This document shows, in pieces, positions 20,166 to 29,189 of a stretch of 64,000 bases of DNA. A model generated the notes under the pieces. That model was not told where the DNA came from, searched no databases, and saw only the letters and a program-made list of their open reading frames with translations. Both the position numbers and the translations under genes were made by a program. The stretch is from Paraburkholderia metrosideri (GTDB lineage: Bacteria > Pseudomonadota > Gammaproteobacteria > Burkholderiales > Burkholderiaceae): NCBI RefSeq assembly GCF_904848625.1, contig NZ_CAJHCP010000018.1:47204-111203 (forward strand), written 5' to 3'. Each line of letters starts with the position of its first letter. The stretch's first letter is position 1.

Positions 20166-20209
20166 GTCCGCCTCGCTCCCCAATCCTTGCCACCGGCACC
20201 CGATTAGCG

Positions 20210-20224
20210 TGTAAATTTCCTACA
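20210..20224. promoter_or_regulatory. RpiR-type operator candidate 1
   Basis: TGTAAATTTCCTACA fits the TGTA-N7-TACA pattern known for HexR/RpiR proteins. It lies 45 bases upstream of the dehydrogenase start on the minus strand, within the divergent region 20166-20496. Confidence 0.5.
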
Positions 20225-20349
20225 AATGCGCCGCCTCCAACTTGTCTAGCCATCCTGAAGTCTGGCTATCCACGACATCGCGTTATGCAGAATATCCCTG
20301 CGTTACAGCATCTTATGCACAAAACGGCCTGAGAAAAAATATGGCAGAC

Positions 20350-20390
20350 CCTACGTGACAAGCAATTTTGCGTCATGTAGGATTTTTTCA
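20350..20390. promoter_or_regulatory. RpiR-type operator candidate 2 inside an inverted repeat
   Basis: CCTACGTGAC and GTCATGTAGG form a one-mismatch inverted repeat (20350-20381). Overlapping its right arm, TGTAGGATTTTTTCA (20376-20390) is one base from TGTA-N7-TACA. It lies about 107 bases upstream of the binding-protein gene and could be the second operator for the RpiR regulator. Confidence 0.4.
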
Positions 20391-20496
20391 AACAATTTAA
20401 CCCAAGCGGCCGGCGACGGCAGCAGACCACCCCACCATCGTTGATGGGACGGAGTCAGCGTTAAACCGCTAACTCCGATCAACACAGGAGAGAGAA

Positions 20497-21729
20497 ATGT
20501 CGTTGCATGCCCGTGCTTCCCTCGCGCTAGGCAAAGTTGCCGTCGCGCTCGCGTTTGCAGGTATCGCCGTCGCGGCTCACGCCGACACGGTCCGCGTGAC
20601 CGTTGCCCATTACAGCGACGCGACCGCACCGTACTTCGAAAAAATGGCCCGCAACTTCGAAAAGGCCAACCCCGGCACGACGATCAAGATCGAAGACGTG
20701 AACTGGGACACGCTGCAACAGAAGCTGCAAACGGACATTTCCGGTAACGCCAACGCCGACCTCGCGATTGTCGGCACGCGCTGGCTGCTCGACTTCGTGA
20801 AGGACGACGTGGCCGAGCCGCTCGACGGCTACATGGACGCGAGCTTCAAGAACCGCTTTATCGGTCCGTTCCTCGCACCGGGTCAGATCAACGGCAAGAC
20901 CTATGGCCTGCCGATCGCCGCATCCGCACGCGCGCTCTACTACAACAAGGACCTGCTCGCGAAAGTCGGCTATCCGGACGGCCCGAAAACGTGGAATGAC
21001 GTGATCGACGCGTCGAAGAAACTGAAGGCGCAAGGCGTTGCCGGCTTCGGTCTGCAAGGCAAGGAAATCGAAACCGACGTCTACTATTACTACGCGCTGT
21101 GGACCAATGGCGGCGACGTGGTCGGCAAGGACGGCAAGGCGGCGTTCAATTCGCCGGCCGGCATCAAGGCCGCGACGCTGTACAAGACGATGATCGATCA
21201 AGGTCTGACGCAGCCTGGCGTGACCGGCTACAGCCGCGAAGACGTGCAGAACCTGTTCAAGCAAGGCCGCGTCGCGATGATGATCTCGGCACCGTTCCTT
21301 GCGAAGCAGATCAAGAAGGAAGCGCCGAATCTGAAGTACGGTATCGATCCGATTCCGATGGGCACGGCGCACGCGACGTACGCGGTGACGGACTCGATCG
21401 TGATGTTCAAGAACTCGAAGGTGAAGAAGTCGGCGTGGAAGTTCCTCGACTATCTGTTCACGAAGGAACCGCGTGTCGAGTTCACGACGACCGAAGGCTT
21501 CCTGCCGACCACCAAGGCTGAGGCGACCGATCCGGCATTCAACGATCCGGACACCAAGGCGTTCGTCGCGCTGCTGCCTACCGCTCACTTCGCACCGACC
21601 GTGACCGGCTGGGAAGACACCGCGAAGGCCGTCACCGATTCAATGCAGTCGATCTACCTCGGCAAGGCGCAACCGGCCGACGCGTTGAACGCAGCGGCTA
21701 CGCAAGCCAACAAGTCGCTGGGTCATTAA
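20497..21729 (+). CDS. Extracellular solute-binding protein, family 1 (sugar-type)
   Basis: A 410-residue periplasmic protein with a cleavable signal (hydrophobic LALGKVAVALAFAGIAVA, cut after AHA near residue 29). The mature protein has family features: a DLAIVGTRWLLDF segment, YGLPIAASARALYYNKDLLAKVG, and the late LPTTKAEA. The start ATG 20497 follows GGAGAGAG. It captures a sugar or polyol and passes it to the two permeases downstream. The 164-base gap to the first permease may hold a processing or attenuation site, as binding-protein genes are often expressed more strongly. Confidence 0.93.
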   Translation: MSLHARASLALGKVAVALAFAGIAVAAHADTVRVTVAHYSDATAPYFEKMARNFEKANPGTTIKIEDVNWDTLQQKLQTDISGNANADLAIVGTRWLLDFVKDDVAEPLDGYMDASFKNRFIGPFLAPGQINGKTYGLPIAASARALYYNKDLLAKVGYPDGPKTWNDVIDASKKLKAQGVAGFGLQGKEIETDVYYYYALWTNGGDVVGKDGKAAFNSPAGIKAATLYKTMIDQGLTQPGVTGYSREDVQNLFKQGRVAMMISAPFLAKQIKKEAPNLKYGIDPIPMGTAHATYAVTDSIVMFKNSKVKKSAWKFLDYLFTKEPRVEFTTTEGFLPTTKAEATDPAFNDPDTKAFVALLPTAHFAPTVTGWEDTAKAVTDSMQSIYLGKAQPADALNAAATQANKSLGH

Positions 21730-21893
21730 ACGCCGCAGTGAGCTGTGTGTGATTGTTTGAGTACGGAACGCGTGCCGCCGCAGACCAGGGTGGTGCGCGT
21801 TCCGGTCGTCATGAATGATGCACTTGTTGCACTATCCGGCCCATCCCGTCGCGCCCACTGACTAACGCAGGCGCGTCTTACGATCGAGCACGC

Positions 21894-22784
21894 ATGAGCC
21901 GTTCCGCTTCTTCGCGCCTGCAAGCGCCCTGGTTGCTGATTGCGCCGAGTCTGATACTGGCGCTGTTCATCATCAGCTATCCGATTTTCAATATCGTGTG
22001 GCAATCGCTGCATGAGGTATCGCGTTTTGGCGCGATTCGCGACTTCACCGGCCTGCAGAATTTCCAGACGATTTTCGAAGACCCGGTGTTTCTCGCTTCC
22101 GTTCGACGGACGATTATCTGGACCATCTGCGTAGTCGGCGGCACCGTGCTGATTTCCGTGCCGGTGGCTCTGGTACTGAACCAGGACTTCTATGGACGTG
22201 GCGTAGCACGCACGATCGTGATGCTGCCGTGGTCCGTTTCGTTGACGATGACCGCCGTGGTGTGGCGTTGGGCGTTCAACGACGACTACGGGATGGTCAA
22301 CGTCACGCTACAACGACTCGGGCTGATCGGCGGCCCGATTCACTGGCTTGCCACGCCCGAACTCGCGTTTCCTGTCGAGATCGCGGTCGGCATTCTGGTG
22401 TCGATTCCCTTTACGGTGACGATTCTGCTGGGCGGTTTGTCGTCGGTTCCCGGCGATATTTACGAAGCGGCACGCATGGACGGCGCGAGTGCGTGGCAGC
22501 AGTTCCGCAAGCTGACCATGCCGCTGTTGAGGCCGTTCATTAACATGACGATCCTGTTGAACGTGATCTATGTGTTCAACTCGTTCCCGATTATCTGGGT
22601 GATGACACAAGGCGGCCCGGACAACAGTACGCATATTCTCGTCACCTATCTCTACGAGCTTGGTTTCCGGCTCGGACGTCCCGGCGAAGCGGCCGCCGTC
22701 TCGCTGATCATGCTCGTCATGCTGTTCGTTTTCTCGATCGCCTATCTGCGCCTGCAGCCTGCGAAAGAAGGAGATCCGTCATGA
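21894..22784 (+). CDS. Sugar ABC transporter permease, MalF type
   Basis: A 296-residue inner-membrane permease with about six hydrophobic helices, beginning WLLIAPSLILALFIISYPI. The cytoplasmic EAA loop that contacts the ATPase is EAARMDGASAWQQFRKLTMP. Its stop overlaps the next permease start by four bases. Together with the second permease and the ATPase at 18221-19303 it forms a CUT1-type importer. Confidence 0.93.
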   Translation: MSRSASSRLQAPWLLIAPSLILALFIISYPIFNIVWQSLHEVSRFGAIRDFTGLQNFQTIFEDPVFLASVRRTIIWTICVVGGTVLISVPVALVLNQDFYGRGVARTIVMLPWSVSLTMTAVVWRWAFNDDYGMVNVTLQRLGLIGGPIHWLATPELAFPVEIAVGILVSIPFTVTILLGGLSSVPGDIYEAARMDGASAWQQFRKLTMPLLRPFINMTILLNVIYVFNSFPIIWVMTQGGPDNSTHILVTYLYELGFRLGRPGEAAAVSLIMLVMLFVFSIAYLRLQPAKEGDPS

Positions 22785-23632
22785 GTCTCAGCATCAAGAT
22801 GAAACGCTCGCTATGGTGCTGGCTCGCGTTGTCGCCGCTCGTGGTGGTCGTATTGTTCCCGTTCGCCGTGATGTTGTTCACCGCGTTGAAACCGGCTTCC
22901 GAAATCTTTGTCTATCCGGCGCGCTGGTTGCCCGTGCATTGGCAGTGGCGCAATTTCATCGATATGTGGGAAGCCGCCAATTTCGGCGTGGCCTTGCGCA
23001 ACAGCACGATCATCAGCTTGCTGTCGACCCTGCTCGCGCTCGCGGTGAGCCTGCCGGCCGCTTATGCACTAGCCCGCTTTCCATTTCGCGGACGCGGCTT
23101 GTATCGCCAGTTTCTATTGGTCACGCAGATGTTGTCGCCGATCCTGCTCGTGGTCGGTCTATTCCGGCTAGCGGCAATGATTCCGTTTGGCGATGGCAAT
23201 CTGGTCGACTCGAAGATTGGCGTGATCGTGTCTTACGCGGCGTTCAATATCGCGTTTGCCGTGTGGATGCTGTCTTCGTATTTTCAGACCGTGCCGCGAG
23301 ATCTCGAAGAATCAGCGTGGCTCGAAGGCTGCGGGCGCACCAAAGCGGTCTTCAAAGTGTTCCTGCCGCTGGCTGTACCGGCTATCGTCGTGACCGCCAT
23401 CTTCACGTTCATCAATGCGTGGAATGAGTTTGCCGTGGTGTATACGTTGATCCGCTCACCGGAAAACAAGACGCTCACCGTGCAAGTGACCGATATGGTC
23501 GCGGGGAAATATGTGGTCGAATGGCACCTGGTGATGGCCGCTACGCTCTGCGCGACCCTGCCGGTTTCGATTGTGTTCGCCTGGCTGCAGAGATATCTGG
23601 TGAAGGGCCTGGCGTTGGGGGCCGTAAAGTAA
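22781..23632 (+). CDS. Sugar ABC transporter permease, MalG type
   Basis: A 283-residue permease with six predicted helices and the EAA-type loop EESAWLEGCGRTKAVFKVFLP. The N-terminus (LSPLVVVVLFPFAVMLFTALKP) is typical of MalG-like partners. It ends the plus-strand operon; a short hairpin (GTGCGGCA/TGCCGCAC, 23645-23669) follows without a clear T-run. Confidence 0.93.
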   Translation: MSLSIKMKRSLWCWLALSPLVVVVLFPFAVMLFTALKPASEIFVYPARWLPVHWQWRNFIDMWEAANFGVALRNSTIISLLSTLLALAVSLPAAYALARFPFRGRGLYRQFLLVTQMLSPILLVVGLFRLAAMIPFGDGNLVDSKIGVIVSYAAFNIAFAVWMLSSYFQTVPRDLEESAWLEGCGRTKAVFKVFLPLAVPAIVVTAIFTFINAWNEFAVVYTLIRSPENKTLTVQVTDMVAGKYVVEWHLVMAATLCATLPVSIVFAWLQRYLVKGLALGAVK

Positions 23633-23749
23633 GACTCGAGCGGCGTGCGGCAGCTTGAGTTTGCCGCACACCGCTTGTCTGTTCGAGGGCACCGTGTTCA
23701 CGGCGGCCTCGTCGTGCCACGGGGCACCTATTGCCCCGATAGCGCCGCC

Positions 23750-24043
23750 TTATTCCGTGCCGCGCACAATCCGCAGATCGCGCTCTACGCCATCGCCCAG
23801 CGCTTCCAGCGCTTTCTTGTAGGCGTCGCTTTCGTAAGCGGCGACCGCCTGTTCGTAGGTCGGATATTCAATCACGACCGTACGCTCCTTCAAGCCCTGT
23901 TCATGCACTTCGTCCGCCACGCCGCGCACGATGAATTTGCCGCCAGCAGCAGCGACGGCAGGTGCTGCGAGCTGCGCATACGCTGCGAGCTTCGCCGCGT
24001 CGTTCGTCTTGCGATAGCTGGTTACCCAATATCCTTTGCTCAT
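23750..24043 (-). CDS. DUF1330 domain protein
   Basis: A 97-residue protein from ATG 24043, preceded by the near-ideal ribosome site AAGGAGA. It shows the DUF1330 pattern: YWVTSYRKTND, then VVIEYPTYEQAVAAYESDAYK. The fold is a dimeric ferredoxin-like alpha/beta barrel; members have no agreed function. It is a single gene convergent with the ABC operon. Confidence 0.85.
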   Translation of the reverse strand: MSKGYWVTSYRKTNDAAKLAAYAQLAAPAVAAAGGKFIVRGVADEVHEQGLKERTVVIEYPTYEQAVAAYESDAYKKALEALGDGVERDLRIVRGTE

Positions 24044-24460
24044 TTGAATCTCCTTGTTCTGCGGTTCGGAAGTGATCGCTGCCCGACATAGTAGCAAAGA
24101 GAGATAGACCTGTTGCTGGCGTGCGCATTCGAGCCGCGGGCCTTCTGCAATCACTTCATTCATAGCCGCTCTGGCAGAGGCGCGCCCAGGCCGTTGTCAG
24201 CCATTTGTAGGGCTGACGCACCCTGACCAGTGCGCGCGGCGTAGGTCGAAAAAGCCCGCGCGCGAAAATTTTGGGAATAAAAAGAAGATCCGTCGTGTTT
24301 ATCTTCACGTAGACAGCAGCAAACATCCGCATCGCCGATACAGGCGGAAGCGTTCAAATGCTGCTCCAGTCTCAGACGGACCGTATTCATGCGCAGCAAC
24401 AGGCTCAGTTCGCAATCAAGAATACGGCGATCCTGGTCATCAACTAATTAGGCATCCGCA
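24044..24460. other. Gap with only a weak 29-codon frame
   Basis: No convincing gene. A plus-strand frame at 24358-24447 (MLLQSQTDRIHAQQQAQFAI...) ends just before the small secreted protein at 24461 and stays open back to a stop at 24310, so it may be a very short leader or a relic. A minus-strand frame at 24160-24399 lacks coding features. Confidence 0.25.
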
Positions 24461-24610
24461 ATGAAATCGAAACTCATCACGATCATCGCTCTGGCATTTC
24501 TTGCATCGGCCGGCGTCGTTACTCAAGCTTCGGCAAAAGAACACAAGCCCACGCACACGCAACAGTGCGTCGGTCCGGCTGGCTTCTGCACACCGTACTT
24601 CGGCAGCTAA
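24461..24610 (+). CDS. Small secreted protein with CVGPxxFCxxxFGS end
   Basis: A 49-residue protein starting MKSKLITIIALAFLASAGVV, with a signal peptide cut near ASA-KE. The mature part is about 24 residues: a His/Lys/Thr-rich piece (KEHKPTHTQQ) and the end CVGPAGFCTPYFGS with two cysteines. The same ending occurs in the next gene (CVGPVSFCNTFFGS), 65 bases downstream, so the two are probably related and co-expressed. Exported peptides of this size in Burkholderia are mostly unstudied. Function unknown. Confidence 0.7.
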   Translation: MKSKLITIIALAFLASAGVVTQASAKEHKPTHTQQCVGPAGFCTPYFGS

Positions 24611-24674
24611 AACAAGTCGCTTTTTGCACGTTATCACTACCCGTTAACTCACCATGTCTAGAGGAATTTTTATC

Positions 24675-25025
24675 ATGAAAAACGCTCTCGTTTGTTTCGC
24701 TCTTGCCGCCAGCGCATTGGCCGCTCCCGCTCTGAGCTTTGCTCAATCGAATGCTCCGCTGACACGCGCTGAAGTGCGTGCCGATCTGATCCGCGTCGAA
24801 CAGGCGGGCTACAACCCGTCAACGAGCGACGATGCCACGTACCCTGCCGACATCCAGGCGGCGGAAGCAAAGATTGCCGCGCAAGATAATTCGCAACCCA
24901 CCGAGTCCGCATACGGTGGCATGCCGCAAAACGGTAACTCTTCTTCCGGCAAACCGGAACGCATGCCAATGCACTCGGACTGTGTAGGCCCCGTCAGTTT
25001 TTGCAACACATTCTTCGGCAGCTAG
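24675..25025 (+). CDS. DUF4148 secreted protein
   Basis: A 116-residue exported protein. ATG 24675 is chosen because GAGGA lies just before it; an ATG at 24654 would put that site inside the gene. The signal peptide ends at SFAQ. The mature N-terminus carries the DUF4148 motif LTRAEVRADLIRVEQAGYNP and YPADIQAAEAKIAAQ. The C-terminus is Ser/Gly/Asn-rich and ends CVGPVSFCNTFFGS, shared with the upstream small protein. Family common in Burkholderiales; role unknown. Confidence 0.85.
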   Translation: MKNALVCFALAASALAAPALSFAQSNAPLTRAEVRADLIRVEQAGYNPSTSDDATYPADIQAAEAKIAAQDNSQPTESAYGGMPQNGNSSSGKPERMPMHSDCVGPVSFCNTFFGS

Positions 25026-25040
25026 GCGATGCAAATACAG

Positions 25041-25087
25041 AATCCTGCTTCGCGCGTTTCCAAAGCAGGATTCCTACTTATTTTTTA
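25041..25087 (+). terminator. Terminator after the DUF4148 gene
   Basis: The inverted repeat AATCCTGCTT / AAGCAGGATT (25041-25050 and 25063-25072) has a 12-base loop and is followed by a T-rich stretch (CCTACTTATTTTTT). It lies 16 bases after the stop, as expected for a rho-independent terminator. Confidence 0.7.
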
Positions 25088-25272
25088 ACCAGAAGAAATC
25101 TGGAAAGTATCCTGTAGATGCGTGATCGAATGCGATCAGCTTTGCCTATGTCATCGCGCACACGTCGACGAACGCAGGCACGAAGCACCCGTTCACCGCC
25201 CCGACACTTTTCCGACACACGCATGTCGTAAGGTTCCAGGTTTGCGCCAACAGACCCTTCCAGGACACTCTT

Positions 25273-26274
25273 TTGACGAAACCGTTTGCACTCGGTGCGA
25301 CCCTATTGCTGGCCATCATCGGCGTTGGCTTCGCCATCGGTGCGCCAATGCTGCTGGGCTTTCATGCGATCGTGACCGGACTGCGCGCCGCGTCCGCGCA
25401 TCTCATCGTCATGCTGGCAACCAGTGCGCTCGTCAGCGCAATGGCTAAAGCCGGTAAGCAGCAGTTGATGCAGACGGCGTTAGGCTTGCGCATACGCTTT
25501 GCACGGACGTTGGCCATTACCTTCGTCACTGACGCGGCGTTTCTAGGCTCTCCGTTCGGCGCAGCGGGATATGGGGTGAATCTGGGGCTGTTGCAACGAG
25601 CCGGCGCATCATGGACCCAGGCGACCACGGTCGTCAGCGGCGACCAGGCGCTGGACCTTGCCTTTTTTGCAGTCGCCGTGCCGCCTTCAGTCGTTTCGTG
25701 TCTCGGGTTGGTCGGCGGCCTGATTGCGCCGATGTCGCTACCGATCGTCGCCGGCGTGGCCTCTGGCGCAATCGCACTGGCGCTCGTCATCTGGACGTCC
25801 AGGCGGAAACTCGCGGCAGGCGCTCATGGCGTGCTCGAACGTGTCGGATTAAAAAGCGCGCGACCGGCGCAGTGGCGTGCGTTCGCGACCAATGTCCGTC
25901 AGCAATGGACGCATCTGCTCAAGGGCCCCCGCTGGCAACTCGCCATGTTGCTCGTATTGACCACAACCCAATGGCTACTTCGCTATGGCGCGTTGTGGTT
26001 CATCCTGCTTCAATTGGGCTATGCGTTGCCACCAGGCTTTGTGGTAGCAGCCCAGGCGTTGGTGCTGCACGCGGCGTTATGGACCGGCATTCCTGCCGGC
26101 GGAGGAGGTGGCGACCTTGGGCTCGCAGCTGCTTTGGGCTCATGGGTACCGCGTGTGGCTGTCGGCACTGCCCTCATACTCTGGCGATTCGCCACACTGT
26201 TCTGCCCGCTGGCGTTGGGTGCGCTCGGCATCGCGGCATTGGCTCTTGGCCGCGCCCACACCAGGCGCACCTGA
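25273..26274 (+). CDS. Flippase-like membrane protein (lysylphosphatidylglycerol synthase TM-domain family)
   Basis: A 333-residue polytopic protein with about eight hydrophobic helices, matching the UPF0104/flippase-like fold (GSPFGAAGYGVNLGLL, ALWTGIPAGGGGGDLGLAAAL). The start is uncertain: TTG 25273 gives the full first helix and no ATG lies near it. It is convergent with a glycosyltransferase that ends five bases later. Family members move lipids or lipid-linked sugars across the inner membrane; this one lacks the catalytic lysyl-transfer domain. Confidence 0.75.
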   Translation: MTKPFALGATLLLAIIGVGFAIGAPMLLGFHAIVTGLRAASAHLIVMLATSALVSAMAKAGKQQLMQTALGLRIRFARTLAITFVTDAAFLGSPFGAAGYGVNLGLLQRAGASWTQATTVVSGDQALDLAFFAVAVPPSVVSCLGLVGGLIAPMSLPIVAGVASGAIALALVIWTSRRKLAAGAHGVLERVGLKSARPAQWRAFATNVRQQWTHLLKGPRWQLAMLLVLTTTQWLLRYGALWFILLQLGYALPPGFVVAAQALVLHAALWTGIPAGGGGGDLGLAAALGSWVPRVAVGTALILWRFATLFCPLALGALGIAALALGRAHTRRT

Positions 26275-26278
26275 TCGA

Positions 26279-27040
26279 TTATTGCGGCGTTTCTGGAACG
26301 CCCTTCATACGGGTCGCAAAAGACACACGCCCATGATCGATTCTCAAGCGCGATAACCGCACGGTCTGCGAGATCAATGCAAACGGATACACGACTCGCA
26401 GCAGATCGGAAATCATCCGCCATTCCGCACGAACCCCACGCCAATAGCCGAGCTTTTCGGTTTTGCGTGCCTGAGTGACGTGAGGCCAATGCGTAACCGC
26501 GATACGCAGGCGCCGATCGATAATAAGACGGTTCATGAACACTTCGATTCCGAAGCGAGGAAGCGTGCGAATCTGAGCTAACGCTTCATTCAGCAATGCC
26601 TTTTTAACCACGCGCTCCCCCGAAACGAAATCGAGTCCAATTGCGCGAAAAATGGCGAGGCTGTTCTGCCGCAGACTGATGCTGACATCCGCGCGACCGG
26701 TAATCACCGGCGCCGCCAGCGCACTAATATGCTCCGTCGCCAGCCCTTTGAGATCGGCGTCCAGTAGCATCAGAAGGTCACCGCGCGCCGCCGCGATGCC
26801 GTCCACCATCGCTGCACTCTTGCCGCCATTCGTGCCGCGTGCGATCAGACGTACCGAAGGAAACTGCCTGACGATATCGACGGTGCCATCGGTGGAACCG
26901 TCATCGACAACAATGACTTCGCCCAACGCAGCATGTGTAGCCGCGACTGCCAGCACCTGCCCGATCCGAGGTGCCTCGTTATAGGCGCAGATGATGCACG
27001 AGATGAATGGCGAACCGTATGCGGAGGAAGTGGCTGTCAT
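26279..27040 (-). CDS. Glycosyltransferase family 2
   Basis: A 253-residue GT-A enzyme from ATG 27040 (an upstream GTG at 27106 is possible; neither has a good ribosome site). It shows the N-terminal ISCIICAYNEAPRIGQVL, VVDDGSTDGTVD, and the DAD metal/nucleotide motif in LLDADLKGL. It has no membrane helices in the first 200 residues. GT2 enzymes transfer sugars, often to polyprenyl phosphate. It is paired convergently with the flippase-like gene, suggesting a shared cell-envelope role. Confidence 0.82.
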   Translation of the reverse strand: MTATSSAYGSPFISCIICAYNEAPRIGQVLAVAATHAALGEVIVVDDGSTDGTVDIVRQFPSVRLIARGTNGGKSAAMVDGIAAARGDLLMLLDADLKGLATEHISALAAPVITGRADVSISLRQNSLAIFRAIGLDFVSGERVVKKALLNEALAQIRTLPRFGIEVFMNRLIIDRRLRIAVTHWPHVTQARKTEKLGYWRGVRAEWRMISDLLRVVYPFALISQTVRLSRLRIDHGRVSFATRMKGVPETPQ

Positions 27041-27384
27041 AGGCAAATGAAAGATGCGCAATGAACACGGTGGCAAAGACGCAATGCGCAATGAAAGGAG
27101 TCGCACCCGACGCGACCGGCGATGCCAGGCGCTAGCCTGTAAGACGCCGTCGCATCATACGCGAGACCACGCAATACTTTGATGACCCGACATGAATCGC
27201 AAACATCGTGCCGCAGTCCGGCCCGTTGAACAGAACCGCGCCGACGCAATACCTCGCATCGAAATCGCCGCTATGCAGCTAAACCCGACTTAGCTATTAA
27301 GCGTTTTGTGCACTACGATTGCCTTTGCACGTGATGAGCCTGCCTATGCTGATGACGTGACAGCCCACACAAAGGAGACGTCGA
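27041..27384. other. Intergenic region between divergent genes
   Basis: No gene seen. It must hold the promoters for the glycosyltransferase (minus) and the NHL-repeat gene (plus). A short repeat, GCGCAATGAA, appears twice near 27055 and 27081. AAAGGAG before 27385 is the ribosome site of the next gene. Confidence 0.4.
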
Positions 27385-28533
27385 ATGAGCGAACAATATG
27401 GGTCGTTTTGTCCGTGTTGCGGCAGTGCTGAACATCGGGCAATGAGCCGCCGCGTGTTCATGAGTCTGATTGCCGGTTCCGCTGCCGCACTCGCCATGCC
27501 CACTGCATTTGCTGATGCACTGGACGTGCCGTCCATTGCTTACGACTCTGTTGCCGAACCTGTCCATTTGCCTAAAGACACCTATCTGGGTGAATGCTCC
27601 GGTGTCGCGCTCAACTCGCGTGGACATATCTTCGTGCTGTCGCGCGGCAACTCGACCGGGCCAGCATATGGTGCTGCCGCAGCACAGCTTCTGGAATTCG
27701 CCCCCGACGGACGCTTCATTCGCGAGATCGGCCACAACCTGTATGCATGGTCGTTCGCGCACACCGTGAAGGTGGATCGGCAGGACAACATCTGGGTGAC
27801 GGACAAGGGCTCCGACATGGTGATCAAGTTCACACCGGACGGACGCGTCGCGATGGTCTTCGGCCGCAAGCAGGAAGCCGCCGACGAAGACACCGCCCCG
27901 CTCAAACATCCCAATCCGCCGTTGCCTTCCGAGCCCGGCCGCTTCCGCCAGGTGACGGACGTCGCGTGGGATATCGCGGGCAACACGTATATCAGCGACG
28001 GCTATATCAACTCGCGCGTCGCCAAAGTGGATCGCGACGGCAACTGGATCAAGTCATGGGGCGACCGTGGCACGGGTCCGGGACAATTTCATACGCCGCA
28101 TAGTATTGCTGTCGATGCGCACGACAACATTTACGTCGCGGACCGCAGCAACCGGCGCATTCAGGTGTTCGATACGGAAGGGAATTTCAAGCGGCAGTTT
28201 ACGATCGACGTCCCTGTGCCGCCCGATGCACGTCCCGCCATCGGCAACATGCCAGACGAAGCAGCCATCGCAGCCGGCACCTTTGCGCCGGGGTCACCGT
28301 GGGCGATCTGCATCTCGCCGGGACCGAATCAGGTGCTGTATAGCTCCGACGCGTTTCCGGGCCGCATCTACAAGATGACGCTCGACGGCAAGATACTCGG
28401 CGTGCTCGGCAAAGCGGGCAAGCAGCCGAAGCAGTTCGGCTGGATTCACCAGATGGCTTGCCCATCGGAGAATGTGTTGTTCGTCGCCGAACTATTGAAC
28501 TGGCGCGTGCAGAAACTGATTCTGCACGCGTAA
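27385..28533 (+). CDS. Tat-exported NHL-repeat beta-propeller protein (PAL-like)
   Basis: A 382-residue protein with a twin-arginine-type leader (SRRVFMSLIAGSAAALAMP) after a Cys-rich N-terminus (FCPCCGSAEH). At least five NHL-like blades follow (NSRGHIFVLSRG, DRQDNIWVTDKGSDMVIKF, DAHDNIYVADRSNRRIQVF). The family is often annotated as peptidyl-alpha-hydroxyglycine amidating-lyase-like, but bacterial members have no proven lyase activity. ATG 27385 follows AAAGGAGACG. A stand-alone gene. Confidence 0.8.
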   Translation: MSEQYGSFCPCCGSAEHRAMSRRVFMSLIAGSAAALAMPTAFADALDVPSIAYDSVAEPVHLPKDTYLGECSGVALNSRGHIFVLSRGNSTGPAYGAAAAQLLEFAPDGRFIREIGHNLYAWSFAHTVKVDRQDNIWVTDKGSDMVIKFTPDGRVAMVFGRKQEAADEDTAPLKHPNPPLPSEPGRFRQVTDVAWDIAGNTYISDGYINSRVAKVDRDGNWIKSWGDRGTGPGQFHTPHSIAVDAHDNIYVADRSNRRIQVFDTEGNFKRQFTIDVPVPPDARPAIGNMPDEAAIAAGTFAPGSPWAICISPGPNQVLYSSDAFPGRIYKMTLDGKILGVLGKAGKQPKQFGWIHQMACPSENVLFVAELLNWRVQKLILHA

Positions 28534-28545
28534 CTCACGCGCAGT

Positions 28546-28986
28546 TCAATCGTAATGACGCGGCTTGTGATGACGCTTGCCGGAATGATAGCCGCGCGAA
28601 TAATCGTTCGAATAGGAGTTGGAGCGGGAGACATTGCCGCCGAGCGCCGAACCCGCGCCGCCACCCAACGCCGCGCCGACCAGACCACCTCCGCGACCGC
28701 CCATTGCGTTGCCGGCCGCCGTACCTGCGCCGCCGCCCAGCGCACCGCCGACGATCGCGCCCGTGCGCTCGCGGCGGTTCGACGTGACCGCGCCGCCTGC
28801 GCCGCCACCGACCGCACCGCCAATCACCGCGCCCGTGCTGCCGCCCACCGCGCCACCCAGCGCGGCCCCCGCGACGCCACCGAGCGCACCGCCCAGCATG
28901 TTGTTCATATCGCCGGCCATGGCCGACAGCGACGCTGCCGCGGTGAGTGCGGCCACGGCCGCCATCTGGATGAATCTCTTCGACAT
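28546..28986 (-). CDS. Glycine-rich exported protein with glycine-zipper repeats
   Basis: A 146-residue protein from ATG 28986. The signal peptide (IQMAAVAALTAAASLSAMA) is followed by Gly/Ala repeats of the glycine-zipper type (GGALGGVAGAALGGAVGG, repeated) and a basic, His/Lys/Tyr-rich tail (HSGKRHHKPRHYD). Such proteins usually associate with the outer membrane. The repeat composition makes several strong shadow frames on the plus strand. Function unknown. Confidence 0.75.
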   Translation of the reverse strand: MSKRFIQMAAVAALTAAASLSAMAGDMNNMLGGALGGVAGAALGGAVGGSTGAVIGGAVGGGAGGAVTSNRRERTGAIVGGALGGGAGTAAGNAMGGRGGGLVGAALGGGAGSALGGNVSRSNSYSNDYSRGYHSGKRHHKPRHYD

Positions 28987-29133
28987 AACGAGGTACTTTT
29001 TGTTTTTAGGACGGCGCCGAGTATAACGACCTTTTTGAAAGCTCGTTGTAACCGCCCAGCAGGACCTCGGTAAGACGTGTAACAAAATGAACCGGCTGGA
29101 TATTGGCGCACCGGCTCTTCACGAAGAAAGCGC

Positions 29134-29167
29134 AAAGGCGGGTCATCGCATCGCGATGTCCCGCCAA
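29134..29167 (-). terminator. Terminator after the phosphatase gene
   Basis: The near-perfect hairpin GGCGGG-T-CATCGC / GCGATG-T-CCCGCC with a three-base loop lies 23 bases past the stop of the minus-strand phosphatase gene. It is followed on that strand by TTTGC. Confidence 0.55.
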
Positions 29168-29189
29168 TTACCGCTGATTCAAACGTTTA

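Noticed and set aside
24160..24399. 79-codon minus frame
   Set aside because: No ribosome site, mixed composition, no recognisable feature.
28555..29073. 172-codon plus frame opposite the glycine-zipper gene
   Set aside because: Shadow of the Gly/Ala repeats.
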